Shown: positions 42,848 to 52,843, numbered from the stretch's first letter. The stretch is DNA of 64,000 nucleotides from Cribrihabitans_A neustonicus (GCF_048820895.1 NZ_JBMERQ010000006.1:1-64000), one strand, 5' to 3'. Program-made: numbers and translations. The notes: a model not told the origin generated them from the letters alone.

Positions 42848-43845
42848 GCCCCCGTGAGGTCAGAGGTGATCTCTACTGGCCGTCCCTCCGACAAAGAGCG
42901 GTTCGCGGCCTCGGCCAATGCCAGCGCATTTACCCCGTCCTGGATCGAGGCGGGAACCGGCTTGCCTTCAGCAACCGCATCGACGAAGGCGGACCATTCA
43001 ACCGCATATGCACGCATGTAGCGTTCGAGGAAGAAATAGACCGGCTTGGCCGAGACCGTACCGGCGGTGGTGGACTTCACCACGGTGTTTTCCAGTTCGT
43101 TCTCCGCCGCCAAGGTCCCTTCCGATCCAAGAACCTCCACCCGCTGGTCATAACCATAGGGCGCGCGGCGGGAGTTGCGGATGGTGGCGATGCGCCCATC
43201 GGCGTAGGTCAGCACCACCACGGCAGTGTCGATGTCGCCCGCAGCGCCGATCTCGGGATCGACCAGGCAGGAACCATGCGCCATAACTGACTGCGGCATG
43301 CCAAAGAGGAAGGCGCACATGTCAAAATCATGGATCATCATGTCCCGGTAAAGCCCGCCGGAGACCTTGATGTAGCTTACCGGAGGCGGCGCCGGGTCAT
43401 AAGAGGTGATGGCAAGCAATTCGCCCTTGCCCACTTCACCGGCATCAAGCGCGGCCTTGAGCGCAGCGAAATTCGGGTCGAACCGGCGGTTGAAACCCAT
43501 CATCATCGGCTTGTCGTGCCCGGCGGCGGTTCTGCGGATCTGCAGCGCGCGCTCCAGCGACAGGTCGATGGGTTTCTCGCAGAAGATCGCCTTGCCTGCC
43601 TTCACACCCGCCTCGATCAGCTCAGCGTGGGTGTTGGTGGAGGAGGCGATGAGGATGGCGTCGATGCTGGCATCCGCGAGAATTTCCTCGGGCGAGCGGA
43701 CCGCGATGCCGTGTTCGCGGGCCAGCGCCTCGGCGGCGTCCTGCATCACGTCGGTGACGGCCACCAGCTGGGAGCGCGGGTCCGTCTTGATCGAGGCGGC
43801 ATGGACCTTGCCAATGCGGCCTGCGCCGAAAAGTGCGACTTTCAT
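42844..43845 (-). CDS. iolG: Inositol 2-dehydrogenase
   Basis: A 333-residue Gfo/Idh/MocA oxidoreductase that would oxidise myo-inositol to scyllo-inosose with NAD. It has the Rossmann GAGRIG motif, the conserved CEKPID (Lys) and the active-site GGLYRDMMIHDFDM with Asp and His. It belongs to a minus-strand operon with the sugar isomerase and another oxidoreductase, all next to iolR. Confidence 0.85.
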   Translation of the reverse strand: MKVALFGAGRIGKVHAASIKTDPRSQLVAVTDVMQDAAEALAREHGIAVRSPEEILADASIDAILIASSTNTHAELIEAGVKAGKAIFCEKPIDLSLERALQIRRTAAGHDKPMMMGFNRRFDPNFAALKAALDAGEVGKGELLAITSYDPAPPPVSYIKVSGGLYRDMMIHDFDMCAFLFGMPQSVMAHGSCLVDPEIGAAGDIDTAVVVLTYADGRIATIRNSRRAPYGYDQRVEVLGSEGTLAAENELENTVVKSTTAGTVSAKPVYFFLERYMRAYAVEWSAFVDAVAEGKPVPASIQDGVNALALAEAANRSLSEGRPVEITSDLTGA

Positions 43846-43869
43846 GAGCGTTTTCCTTTCCCGGAATGA

Positions 43870-44985
43870 TCAGAGAGTGACGCGGCGGCCTTCGCGGGCC
43901 GAAGTGTCGATAGCGTGGATGACGCGCTCGATCTCAAGCGCATCGGTGAAATTGGGGAACGTGTCCTGCCCGGCGGCAATCGCGCGCAGGAAGGCGGCGG
44001 CCTCGATCGTCTTCAGGTCGCCAAAGCCAAGCTGGTGGCCGGGCGCGGGGCAGAAGGCGCTATAGGGCGCGTGCTCCGGCCCGGTCAGGATGGTTCGGAA
44101 GCCCTGCTGCGCCCGAGGGCCGTCGTTTGTGAAGAGCTTGAGCTCGTTCAGCCGCTCCTGGGCGAAGGTGATCATGCCCTTGGTGCCATGCACCTCCCAG
44201 TCGAGCGTGTTCTTGCGCCCCCAGGCTGAACGCGAGGTGCAAAGCGTGCCCTGCGCGCCGGTCTTGTAGCGGACAAGGGCGGAAGCGGTGTCCTCGTTCT
44301 CCACCGTGCCGCGTCCGGCGCCGTCCGGCAGGGGGCGGGTTTCGTGGATGATCTGGGTGTCCGCGATGAGGCTTTCGATGCCGCCCATCAGCACCTGCGA
44401 CATGGACACCAGGTGGCAGCCGAGATCCCCCAGCGCGCCGAGGCCTGCGTCCGCGCGCTTGGCGCGCCAGGTCCAGGGCAGGTTCGGGTCGGCCTGGTAA
44501 TCCTCGTCCACTTTGCCGCGGAAATGCACCACGCGGCCGATCACGCCTTCAGCGATCAGCGCGCGGGCATGGCTGATTGCCGGGTTGTGGATGTAATTGT
44601 AGCCCGCCATCGTCCGCACCCCGGCGGCGCGCGCGGCGGCTTCCATCTCCTGCGCGTCCTCCAGCGTGAGCGCCAGGGGCTTTTCGCAATGCACATGCTT
44701 GCCCGCCGCAATCGCGGCCAGCGCCATTTCCTTGTGCAGCCCGTTTGGCGTGGTGACCGAGACGATATCGACTTCCCGCGAGGCCACCAGCGCCCGCCAG
44801 TCGGCGGTAGCGGTCTCGAAACCGAACTGGGCGGCGTATTTCCGCGCCTCCGGCTCCGGGGTGTCGCACAGCATCGACAGCCGGACCTCCGGCAGGCCGC
44901 CAAAGACGGCGCCCGCGGAACGGTAAGCAAGCGCATGGGCCTTGCCCATGAACCCTGTGCCGATCAGACCTAGACGTAGAATCAC
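43870..44985 (-). CDS. Gfo/Idh/MocA-family oxidoreductase
   Basis: A 371-residue NAD-dependent dehydrogenase related to IolG: GLIGTGFMGKAHA for the cofactor, CEKPLALT with the catalytic Lys and LGALGDLGCHLVSMS for the substrate site. It probably acts on an inositol isomer or sugar. The GTG at 44985 is taken as start because AGGGAGG precedes it; the frame is open to 45054. It is the first gene after the iolR operator. Confidence 0.83.
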   Translation of the reverse strand: MILRLGLIGTGFMGKAHALAYRSAGAVFGGLPEVRLSMLCDTPEPEARKYAAQFGFETATADWRALVASREVDIVSVTTPNGLHKEMALAAIAAGKHVHCEKPLALTLEDAQEMEAAARAAGVRTMAGYNYIHNPAISHARALIAEGVIGRVVHFRGKVDEDYQADPNLPWTWRAKRADAGLGALGDLGCHLVSMSQVLMGGIESLIADTQIIHETRPLPDGAGRGTVENEDTASALVRYKTGAQGTLCTSRSAWGRKNTLDWEVHGTKGMITFAQERLNELKLFTNDGPRAQQGFRTILTGPEHAPYSAFCPAPGHQLGFGDLKTIEAAAFLRAIAAGQDTFPNFTDALEIERVIHAIDTSAREGRRVTL

Positions 44986-44999
44986 GATTTCCTCCCTGG

Positions 45000-45015
45000 T
45001 GGAATTTTCATTCCA
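45000..45015. promoter_or_regulatory. iolR: IolR-type operator 1
   Basis: TGGAAT-TTTC-ATTCCA is a perfect 6-bp inverted repeat in the divergent promoter between the oxidoreductase and regulator genes. It fits the GGAA-N6-TTCC pattern reported for the RpiR-type IolR of Sinorhizobium. Confidence 0.75.
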
Positions 45016-45065
45016 TATTTGGTGATGAGGGATTAAGATGGACCTGTCAAGCAAGAGGGTTTCGA

Positions 45066-45896
45066 ATGAGCGGAAACAGCGGAGAGCCAGCCGCGCCGGC
45101 GACGGTTACTGCGGCGATCGAGCGGCTGGATGAGATGATCGGGTCACTGCCGAAGCGGCTGAACCAATGCGCCGAGTTCACCCGGCGGCACCTGCATCTG
45201 ATCGCGGTCTCGACCGTGTCGGACATGGCGAAGGCCTCCGGCGTGGCGCCATCGGTCTATATGCGGTTCTGCCAGGCCATCGGTTTTTCCGGCTATTCGG
45301 AAATGCAGGCCTTGTTCAGGGAGCGGTACACCAGCTTCCGCCCGGACTACGAGCAGCGCCTGGCAAGCCTCAGCCCGGAGGCCGCGCGCAACAGCGGGCA
45401 GCTGCTGGCGGAGTTTGCCGAAGCGGGCCATAAGTCCCTGATAGGAATTGGGAACTCCGTTGCAAATGAAGGGCTTATGAGAGTTGCTGATGGGTTGGCT
45501 GGGGCCCGGATAGTGCACCTGGCGGGCATGCGGCGGGCCTTTGCGGTGGTCAGCAATCTGGCTTATTTGCTGGGCAAACTGGACGTGCCCGCGGTGCTGC
45601 ATTCGGATGCGGGCCATCTGGACAGCGCCCCGCTGCTGGCGCCGCAGGACGCCCTCTTCGCAGTGACCTTCGCGCCTTTCTCGGAGGAGACCATCGCGCT
45701 CGCCAAAGCGGCGCATGAGCGCGGTGTGAAGGTCTTCGGCCTGACGGATTCGGAAAAATGCCCGCTGTTCGAATTTGCCGCTGAGGTGCTGGTCGTGCGG
45801 GAGGATGAGGTGGCCGGTTTCCGGTCGCTCAACGCTTCCATTACGCTCACCACCGCACTGGCGGTTCTGGCTGGCGCGCAGCGCTGCGAACCTTGA
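45066..45896 (+). CDS. iolR: RpiR-family regulator of inositol genes
   Basis: A 276-residue repressor with an N-terminal RpiR-type HTH (VSTVSDMAKASGVAPSVYMRFC) and a C-terminal SIS sugar-phosphate-binding domain (SLIGIGNSVANEGL, FAVTFAPFSEETI). It stands between the two iol operons and next to two matching operators, so it is the likely IolR, released by an inositol catabolite. Confidence 0.88.
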   Translation: MSGNSGEPAAPATVTAAIERLDEMIGSLPKRLNQCAEFTRRHLHLIAVSTVSDMAKASGVAPSVYMRFCQAIGFSGYSEMQALFRERYTSFRPDYEQRLASLSPEAARNSGQLLAEFAEAGHKSLIGIGNSVANEGLMRVADGLAGARIVHLAGMRRAFAVVSNLAYLLGKLDVPAVLHSDAGHLDSAPLLAPQDALFAVTFAPFSEETIALAKAAHERGVKVFGLTDSEKCPLFEFAAEVLVVREDEVAGFRSLNASITLTTALAVLAGAQRCEP

Positions 45897-45912
45897 CGGA
45901 TTGAATGGGAAA

Positions 45913-45928
45913 TGGAATAAATGTTCCA
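45913..45928 (+). promoter_or_regulatory. iolR: IolR-type operator 2
   Basis: TGGAAT-AAAT-GTTCCA repeats operator 1 with one mismatch and keeps GGAA-N6-TTCC. It lies about 130 bp before the inositol-binding-protein gene, after the iolR stop. Confidence 0.7.
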
Positions 45929-46058
45929 TGGGGGCGATTCGACCCCGAGCCGCGTCCACCGGCGGGAGGCCGGACAGGGATAGGGTGCCGCCAGCTGGCT
46001 GAAACAGGGCTGCGGTGCCCGGGGCCGGGCTTCCGGTCATTGCACAAGGGAGGAAACA

Positions 46059-46985
46059 TTGAACACATTCTTTAAAACGGCGGCAGTCGCCGCAGGCATG
46101 GCCATCGCGGCCCCGGCGCTCGCGCAGGAGATCATCGTGGTGGCGCATGGCCAGGCGAACGACCCGTTTTGGTCGGTGGTGAAGAACGGCGTCGAAAAGG
46201 CGGCCGAGGACACCGGTGCCAGCGTCGACTTCCGATCGCCGGAGACCTTCGACATGGTGCAGATGAGCCAGCTGATCGATGCCGCCGTGAACCAGGAGCC
46301 CGACGGGCTGGTGGTTTCCATTCCTGACGCCGATGCGCTGGCGCCCTCGATCAAGCGTGCGGTGGATGCGGGCATCCCGGTGATCTCGATGAACTCCGGC
46401 TCCGACGTCTCCAAGGACCTCGGCGCACTGCTGCATGTCGGCCAGGATGAATATACCGCTGGCCAGGCCGCAGGCGAGAAGCTGGCGGAGATGGGCGGCG
46501 AGATCGGCATCTGCGTCAACCAGGAGGTCGGCAATGTGGCGCTCGACCTGCGCTGCGAAGGCTTTGCCGACGGGTTCGGCGGCTCCGTCGAGGTTATCCC
46601 GACCCAGAACGACCCGGCCGAGGTGGAAGCCAAGGTGAAGGCCGCTCTGGAAGCCAACCCGGACATCGACACAATCATGGGGCTCGGCGCGTCGCTGGTG
46701 GGCGAACCGTCCGTGCGCGCGGTGGAAGCTGTTGGGCGCACCGGCGAAGTCAACGTGGCGACCTTCGATCTCTCCGCAAGCTTCCTGGAAAGCGTTGCGG
46801 CGGGCAACGCGGCCTTCGCGATCGACCAGCAGCAGTTCTTGCAGGGCTACCTGCCGGTGGCCTTCCTCGCGCTCAACGCCAAGTTCGGTCTGATCCCGGG
46901 CGGCAACGTGCCGTCGGGCCCGAACCTCATCACCAAGGACAAGGCGTCCCAGGTGGTCGAGCTGAGCGCGCAGGGCATCCGCTAA
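46059..46985 (+). CDS. ibpA: Inositol ABC transporter periplasmic binding protein
   Basis: A 308-residue ribose-type binding protein with signal peptide (AAGMAIAAPALAQE). The mature part reads IIVVAHGQANDPFWSVVKNG with further pocket residues in PVISMNSGSD. Context points to myo-inositol. The start is a TTG at 46059 behind GGGAGGAAACA. It heads the transport and catabolic operon. Confidence 0.83.
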   Translation: MNTFFKTAAVAAGMAIAAPALAQEIIVVAHGQANDPFWSVVKNGVEKAAEDTGASVDFRSPETFDMVQMSQLIDAAVNQEPDGLVVSIPDADALAPSIKRAVDAGIPVISMNSGSDVSKDLGALLHVGQDEYTAGQAAGEKLAEMGGEIGICVNQEVGNVALDLRCEGFADGFGGSVEVIPTQNDPAEVEAKVKAALEANPDIDTIMGLGASLVGEPSVRAVEAVGRTGEVNVATFDLSASFLESVAAGNAAFAIDQQQFLQGYLPVAFLALNAKFGLIPGGNVPSGPNLITKDKASQVVELSAQGIR

Positions 46986-47074
46986 GCCACTGAAGCGAAA
47001 AGCTGAACACGATTGGGGGCCGTGGCGTGCACCGCTGCGCCGCGGCCCCGCTGTATCTCAAGGAGGAGCACGTC

Positions 47075-48181
47075 ATGGCCGACACGGCCCAAATCGTTCA
47101 GGACGAACGTCTGAAGAAGGAAGGGCTCGGCGCCCGGCTGATGAAACGCCCGGAGCTTGGCGCGATCGCCGGTGTGATCCTCGTGACGGCCTTCTTTCTC
47201 GCCACCGCCGACAGCGCCATGTTCACGTTGTCGGGCATCATGAACTTCATGACCCCCGCGGCGCAGCTCGGCATTCTCGCCATCGGCGCGGCGCTCCTGA
47301 TGATCGGCGGCGAGTTCGACCTGTCGATCGGCTCGATGGTGGCCTTTGCGGGCCTCATCTTCGGCGCTTGCGTGGTGACGCTCGGACTGCCCTTGATCCT
47401 CGCCATTCCGCTGACCATGGCGGTGGCGGCCGGGCTGGGCGCGCTGAACGGGACGATCGTGCTGAAGACCGGGCTGCCGTCCTTTATCGTGACGCTGGCC
47501 TTCCTGTTCATCCTGCGCGGTGCCTCGCTGGTCGGGCTGAAGCTTGCCTCTGGCGGCTCCACCCAGCTGCGCGGCGTGCGCGACGCGGTCGAGGGCGACT
47601 GGCTGGCGCCCTTGTTCTCCGGCGATGCCTTCGGCGTGGTCTTTACCTGGCTGGCCGAGGCCGGCCTGATCGAAACCTTCAAGAGCGGTGCCCCCAAGGT
47701 GCGCGGCATCCCCGTCGAGATCCTGTGGTTCGTGGCGCTCGCGCTGGTGGCAACCTACGTGCTGCTGCGCACCCCGCAGGGCAACTGGATTTTTGCCTCC
47801 GGCGGTGACCGCGACGCGGCCTCCAACTCCGGTGTGCCGGTGCGCAAGGTCAAGGTCTCGCTGTTCATGGTAACGGCGATGTGCGGTGCGCTGGTGGCAA
47901 TCATCACGGTGATGGACGCAGGCTCCACCGATGCCCGCCGCGGCTTCATGAAGGAATTCGAGGCCATCATCGCCGCGGTGATCGGCGGCTGCCTGCTGAC
48001 CGGCGGCTACGGATCGGCCATCGGGGCCTTCTTCGGCGCCATCATCTTCGGCATGGTGACCATCGGCCTCACCTACACCGATTTCGACCAGGACTGGTTC
48101 CAGATCTTCCTGGGCGGCATGCTGCTGATCGCGGTGCTCTTCAATAACTACATCCGCAAGCGCGTGACGGGGGAGCGTTGA
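47075..48181 (+). CDS. iatP: Inositol ABC transporter permease
   Basis: A 368-residue ribose-type permease with about ten helices; GGEFDLSIGSMVAFAG and GLPSFIVTLAFLFILRG are typical. AAGGAGGAG selects the start at 47075. It is followed after 1 nt by the ATPase gene. Confidence 0.85.
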   Translation: MADTAQIVQDERLKKEGLGARLMKRPELGAIAGVILVTAFFLATADSAMFTLSGIMNFMTPAAQLGILAIGAALLMIGGEFDLSIGSMVAFAGLIFGACVVTLGLPLILAIPLTMAVAAGLGALNGTIVLKTGLPSFIVTLAFLFILRGASLVGLKLASGGSTQLRGVRDAVEGDWLAPLFSGDAFGVVFTWLAEAGLIETFKSGAPKVRGIPVEILWFVALALVATYVLLRTPQGNWIFASGGDRDAASNSGVPVRKVKVSLFMVTAMCGALVAIITVMDAGSTDARRGFMKEFEAIIAAVIGGCLLTGGYGSAIGAFFGAIIFGMVTIGLTYTDFDQDWFQIFLGGMLLIAVLFNNYIRKRVTGER

Positions 48182-48182
48182 G

Positions 48183-49004
48183 ATGACCCAGGACACGAAG
48201 TTCCACCATGGTGATCCGCAAGGCGAAACCAAGCCGATCATCGAAATGAAAGACATCGAAAAGCACTTCGGCAACATCATCGCGCTGGCCGGTGTCAGCT
48301 TCGAGGTGAAACCGGGTGAATGCCACTGCCTGCTGGGCGACAATGGCGCGGGGAAGTCGACCTTCATCAAGACCATGTCGGGCGTCCACAAGCCCACCAA
48401 GGGCAGCATCACAATCGACGGGCAGCCGATGAACTTCGACAGCCCCCGCGACGCGATGGAAGCGGGGATTGCCACCGTGTTCCAGGATCTTGCGATGATC
48501 CCTCTGATGAGCGTGACGCGCAACTTCTTCATGGGGCGCGAGCCGGTCAAGGGCCGCAAGCCCTTCCGCCGGATGGACATCGAGATGATGAACACGACCA
48601 CCGTGGAAGAGATGCGCAAGATGGGCATCAACCTGCGCGGCCCCGATCAGGCGGTCGGCACGCTTTCGGGGGGCGAGCGCCAGACTGTGGCGATTGCCCG
48701 TGCGGTCTACTTCGGTGCGCGGGTGCTGATCCTGGACGAGCCGACCTCGGCGCTGGGGGTGCGGCAGACCTCCAACGTGCTTGCCACCATCGACCGGGTG
48801 CGCAAGCAGGGCGTCGGCGTGGTCTTCATCAGCCACAACGTGCGCCACGCCCTGGCCGTGGGCGACCGCTTCACGGTGCTTAACCGCGGCAAGACGCTGG
48901 GCACTGCCAAGCGCGGCGAGATCACCCCCGAGGAACTGCAGGACCTGATGGCGGGCGGGCAGGAATTGGCCCAGCTCGAAGGCTCGCTGGAGGGCACTGT
49001 CTGA
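48183..49004 (+). CDS. iatA: Inositol ABC transporter ATPase, single-domain
   Basis: A 273-residue ATPase with Walker A GDNGAGKST, signature LSGGERQ and Walker B LILDEPTSALG. Sugar importers of this class often use a duplicated (RbsA-like) ATPase of about 500 residues; this one has one domain, as in FrcA-type systems. Its stop overlaps the kinase gene by one base. Confidence 0.85.
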   Translation: MTQDTKFHHGDPQGETKPIIEMKDIEKHFGNIIALAGVSFEVKPGECHCLLGDNGAGKSTFIKTMSGVHKPTKGSITIDGQPMNFDSPRDAMEAGIATVFQDLAMIPLMSVTRNFFMGREPVKGRKPFRRMDIEMMNTTTVEEMRKMGINLRGPDQAVGTLSGGERQTVAIARAVYFGARVLILDEPTSALGVRQTSNVLATIDRVRKQGVGVVFISHNVRHALAVGDRFTVLNRGKTLGTAKRGEITPEELQDLMAGGQELAQLEGSLEGTV

Positions 49005-50917
49005 TGGCGAAGGATCTGGATCTCATCACCATCGGGCGTTCGTCGGTGGACCTCTACGGCGCGCAGGTGGGCGGCCGCCTGGAAGACATGCGCAGTTTCG
49101 AGAAATACGTGGGCGGCTCACCCACCAACATGGCCACCGGCACCGCCCGGCTGGGGCTGCGCTCGGCGCTGCTCACCAAAGTCGGCGACGAGCACATGGG
49201 CCGCTTCCTGCGCGAGGAGCTGGTGAAGGAAGGGGTTGATGTCACCGGTGTCCTCACCGACCCGGAGCGGCTGACGGCTTTGGTGCTGCTCGGCATCCGG
49301 GACGAAGAGCAGTTCCCGCTGATCTTCTACCGCGAGAACTGCGCCGACATGGCCCTGAGCGCGGATGACGTGGACGAGGGTTTCATCGCCCGTGCCCGGG
49401 CAGTGGTGGCCACCGGCACCCACCTCAGCAACCCCCGCACCGAGGCCGCGGTACTGAAGGCGCTGGAGCTCGCCCGCAAACACGGCGCGCAGACGGCGCT
49501 CGACATCGACTACCGGCCGAACCTCTGGGGGCTGTCGGGGCATGGCGATGGCGAGAACCGCTTCATCGCCTCCGAGGCGGTGACCGCCAAGCTGCAATCC
49601 ACGCTGCACCTCTTCGACCTGATCGTCGGCACCGAGGAGGAGTTCCACATCGCCGGCGGCACCACCGATACGGTGGCCGCGTTGCGCGCGGTGCGTCAAG
49701 TCTCCGGCGCCACACTGGTCTGCAAACGCGGCGCGGCTGGCGCGGTGGCCTTCACCGGTGAAATTCCCGACGGTCTTGATACCGGAGAAACCGGCGAGGG
49801 CTTTCCCATCGAGGTCTTCAACGTGCTGGGCGCGGGCGATGGCTTCATGTCGGGCCTCCTGAAAGGCTGGCTTGATGGCGAAGACTGGCCCACAGCGCTG
49901 AAATACGCCAATGCCTGCGGTGCTTTCGCGGTCAGCCGCCATGGCTGCACGCCGGCCTATCCAACCTGGGAGGAACTGCAGTTTTTTCTCTCCCGCGGGG
50001 TGCGTGAGAAGGCGCTGCGCAAGGACCCGGAGCTGGAGCAGCTGCACTGGTCAACCACCCGCAAGGGCGATTGGAACGACATCCGCGTCTTTGCTTTCGA
50101 TCACCGCAGCCAGATGGAGGAGATGGAGGGCGCAACACCGGAGCGGATCGGCGCATTCAAGGACCTCTGCCTGCAAGCGGCGGCGGCAAAGGCCACGGGG
50201 CAGGGCGGTCACGGCATTCTCTGCGACGGCCGCCTCGGCAAACGCGCGCTCTATGCGGCGGCGGGGCAGGGGCTGTGGATCGGCCGCCCGGTGGAATGGC
50301 CTGGCTCGCGCCCCCTGCGGCTGGAGCCGCAAGTGGGCGAGGATTGCGGCGGGCTGAAGGAATGGCCGGCGGATCACGTGGTCAAATGCCTCTGCTTCCC
50401 GCACCCGCAGGATGACGCGGCGATGTGGGAAGAGCAGATCGCAACCCTGCGCCGCCTGTTCCAGTCCTGCCGCCGCAACGGGCTCGAGTTCCTGCTGGAG
50501 GTCATCCCCTCGAAGGTGGGTCCGGTGGATGAGACCACCACCCCGGCGGTGATCCAGCGGATCTACGATGCGGGTATCTACCCCGACTGGTGGAAGCTGG
50601 AACCCTTCCGCACCGAGGCCGCCTGGGCCGCAAGCTGCGAGGCGATCGAACGCAATGACAAGCGCACCCGTGGCATTGTCGTGCTTGGCCTCGACGCGCC
50701 GGAGGCAGAGCTGCGCGAGAGCTTTGCGCTCGCCGTCCGCTTCCCGCTGGTGAAGGGCTTTGCGGTGGGCCGCACGATCTTCGGCCAGGCGGCGCGAGAC
50801 TGGTTTGCCGGGCGCCTGGATGATGCGGGCGCCGTGGCGCGGATGAAGGACAACTACGCCCGTCTTTGCCACATCTGGGACGAGGCGCGGGCAAGCGTGG
50901 GAAAGGCTGCAGAATGA
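49004..50917 (+). CDS. iolC: Bifunctional 5-dehydro-2-deoxygluconokinase and DUF2090 aldolase-like protein
   Basis: A 637-residue fusion. Residues 1-325 are a PfkB-family kinase (GGSPTNMATGTARLG; NVLGAGDGFMSGLL with catalytic Asp) that phosphorylates 2-deoxy-5-keto-gluconate. Residues 345-635 are a DUF2090 domain (VFAFDHRSQMEEMEG), related to class I aldolases and thought to serve as the IolJ step. A fused protein would pass product directly. It overlaps iolD by 4 nt. Confidence 0.87.
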   Translation: MAKDLDLITIGRSSVDLYGAQVGGRLEDMRSFEKYVGGSPTNMATGTARLGLRSALLTKVGDEHMGRFLREELVKEGVDVTGVLTDPERLTALVLLGIRDEEQFPLIFYRENCADMALSADDVDEGFIARARAVVATGTHLSNPRTEAAVLKALELARKHGAQTALDIDYRPNLWGLSGHGDGENRFIASEAVTAKLQSTLHLFDLIVGTEEEFHIAGGTTDTVAALRAVRQVSGATLVCKRGAAGAVAFTGEIPDGLDTGETGEGFPIEVFNVLGAGDGFMSGLLKGWLDGEDWPTALKYANACGAFAVSRHGCTPAYPTWEELQFFLSRGVREKALRKDPELEQLHWSTTRKGDWNDIRVFAFDHRSQMEEMEGATPERIGAFKDLCLQAAAAKATGQGGHGILCDGRLGKRALYAAAGQGLWIGRPVEWPGSRPLRLEPQVGEDCGGLKEWPADHVVKCLCFPHPQDDAAMWEEQIATLRRLFQSCRRNGLEFLLEVIPSKVGPVDETTTPAVIQRIYDAGIYPDWWKLEPFRTEAAWAASCEAIERNDKRTRGIVVLGLDAPEAELRESFALAVRFPLVKGFAVGRTIFGQAARDWFAGRLDDAGAVARMKDNYARLCHIWDEARASVGKAAE

Positions 50918-52743
50918 CGACACTCCGTCTGACCGCCGCGCAGGCGATGGTGAAATACCTCGCCGCGCAACTGAACGAGGACGGCGAGCCTTTCCTCGCC
51001 GGCATCTGGGCGATCTTCGGCCACGGCAACGTGGCGGGCCTTGGCGAGGCGCTTCATGCGGAGCGCGAGAGCTTCCAAACCTACCGGGGCCACAACGAGC
51101 AGACCATGGCCCATGCCGCCATCGCTTATGCCAAGCAGTCGGCGCGCAGGCGGGCGATGGCGGTCACCTCCTCCATCGGGCCGGGTGCCACCAACATGGT
51201 GACGGCCGCAGCGCTCGCGCATGTGAACCGGCTGCCGCTGCTGCTAATCCCCGGCGATGTCTTTGCAGGCCGCGGCCCAGACCCCGTGCTGCAGCAAATA
51301 GAGGACTTCGGCGACGGCACCGTCAGCGTCAATGACTGCTTCAAACCGGTCAGCCGCTATTTCGACCGCATCACCCGGCCCGAGCAACTCTTGACCGCGC
51401 TGCCGCGCGCCTTCCGAACCATGACCGACCCCGTGGATTGCGGCCCGGTGACGCTGGCCTTCTGCCAGGACGTGCAGGCAGAGGCGTACGACTGGCCGGA
51501 AGCCTTCTTCGAGCCCAGGACCTGGCGCATCCGCCGGCCGCATCCCGATCCGGTGGAGCTGGAGCGGGTCGCGGCCATGCTGCGTGATGCCAAACGCCCG
51601 GTGATCGTCGCCGGCGGCGGGGTGCATTATGCCGGAGCTTGCGGCGCATTGCAGGGCTTTGCCGAGACGCATCAGATCCCCGTGGTCGAAAGCCAGGCGG
51701 GGAAGTCCGCTCTGGCTTGGGACCACCCGCTGAACCTCGGCCCCGTGGGAGTGACCGGCGCCGGCTCTGCCAACACGGTTTGCCGCGATGCGGATCTGGT
51801 GCTGGGCGTAGGGACACGGTTCCAGGACTTTACCACCGGCTCTTGGGCGCTGTTCCAGAACCCCGCGCGCAAGCTGGTCTCGCTCAACGTTGCGGCCTAT
51901 GACGCGATGAAACACGGGGCGGAGCCCTTGTGCTGCGACGCGCTGGTCGGGCTGGAGAGGCTGGGCGAGGCGCTGGGCGGTCACGTCTTCGAGCCGCCCC
52001 TGCCGAGCCTGAAAGAGGTCTGGTTTGCCGCTGTCGACCCGCTCACCGACGCCCCGCGGGACGACAACCGGCTGCCCACCGACCAGCAGGTGATCGGCGC
52101 GGTGCAGCGTGCGTCCGGCCCCGGTACCGTGGTGATGTGCGCCGCGGGCACCATGCCTGGCGAGCTGCACAAGCTGTGGAAAGCCCCGCGCCCCGGTGCT
52201 TACCACATGGAGTACGGCTATTCCTGCATGGGCTATGAAATCGCGGGCGCCATCGGCATCAAGATGGCCGACCCCAGCCGCGACGTGGTCTGCATGATCG
52301 GCGATGGCAGCTACATGATGGCCAATTCCGAACTGGCAACGGCGGCGATGCTCGGTGTCGACGTCACCGTGGTGCTCACCGACAACCGCGGGTACGGCTG
52401 CATCAACCGGCTGCAGATGGGCACCGGCGGGGCGGAGTTCAACAATCTCCTCGACCATGCGCTCCACGTGAATCCGTCGAACATCGACTTTGCCGCCCAT
52501 GCGGCTGCGATGGGCGCGGCGGCGGTGCATGTCTCCTCGATCGCGGAGCTGGAAGAGGCGCTGAGCCGGGCCAAGACCGCCACTGGGCCTTTTGTGGTGG
52601 TGATCGGCACCGACCCGTACCCCTCCACCCCCGATGGCGGCCATTGGTGGGACGTGGCGGTGCCCGAGGTCTCCACCCGTGAGGAGGTGCGTGCCAAACG
52701 CGCCGAGTACGAGAAGCAGATCAGGGCCCGGGCGCTGAATTAA
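50914..52743 (+). CDS. iolD: 3D-(3,5/4)-trihydroxycyclohexane-1,2-dione hydrolase
   Basis: A 609-residue thiamine-diphosphate enzyme that opens the ring of the inositol-derived dione. It has the N-terminal TPP pyrimidine domain with the activating Glu (GHNEQTMAH) and the C-terminal TPP/Mg motif GDGSYMMANSELATA with NRGYG. The start at 50914 (ATGA overlap) is preferred over an open frame from 50866 inside iolC. Confidence 0.9.
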   Translation: MTTLRLTAAQAMVKYLAAQLNEDGEPFLAGIWAIFGHGNVAGLGEALHAERESFQTYRGHNEQTMAHAAIAYAKQSARRRAMAVTSSIGPGATNMVTAAALAHVNRLPLLLIPGDVFAGRGPDPVLQQIEDFGDGTVSVNDCFKPVSRYFDRITRPEQLLTALPRAFRTMTDPVDCGPVTLAFCQDVQAEAYDWPEAFFEPRTWRIRRPHPDPVELERVAAMLRDAKRPVIVAGGGVHYAGACGALQGFAETHQIPVVESQAGKSALAWDHPLNLGPVGVTGAGSANTVCRDADLVLGVGTRFQDFTTGSWALFQNPARKLVSLNVAAYDAMKHGAEPLCCDALVGLERLGEALGGHVFEPPLPSLKEVWFAAVDPLTDAPRDDNRLPTDQQVIGAVQRASGPGTVVMCAAGTMPGELHKLWKAPRPGAYHMEYGYSCMGYEIAGAIGIKMADPSRDVVCMIGDGSYMMANSELATAAMLGVDVTVVLTDNRGYGCINRLQMGTGGAEFNNLLDHALHVNPSNIDFAAHAAAMGAAAVHVSSIAELEEALSRAKTATGPFVVVIGTDPYPSTPDGGHWWDVAVPEVSTREEVRAKRAEYEKQIRARALN

Positions 52744-52843
52744 AGCCCGGTTCCCGCCCCCGGGGTGTCTTCTCCCGCGCCCCGGGGCCCCATTTGTATG
52801 TGACACCAGGCGCAAGACGCGCCGCAGCAGAAAGACACCCCCA

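Noticed and set aside
46982..48631. 549-codon minus-strand frame
   Set aside because: Antisense to the inositol permease and ATPase genes; low-complexity, His/Gln/Gly-rich.
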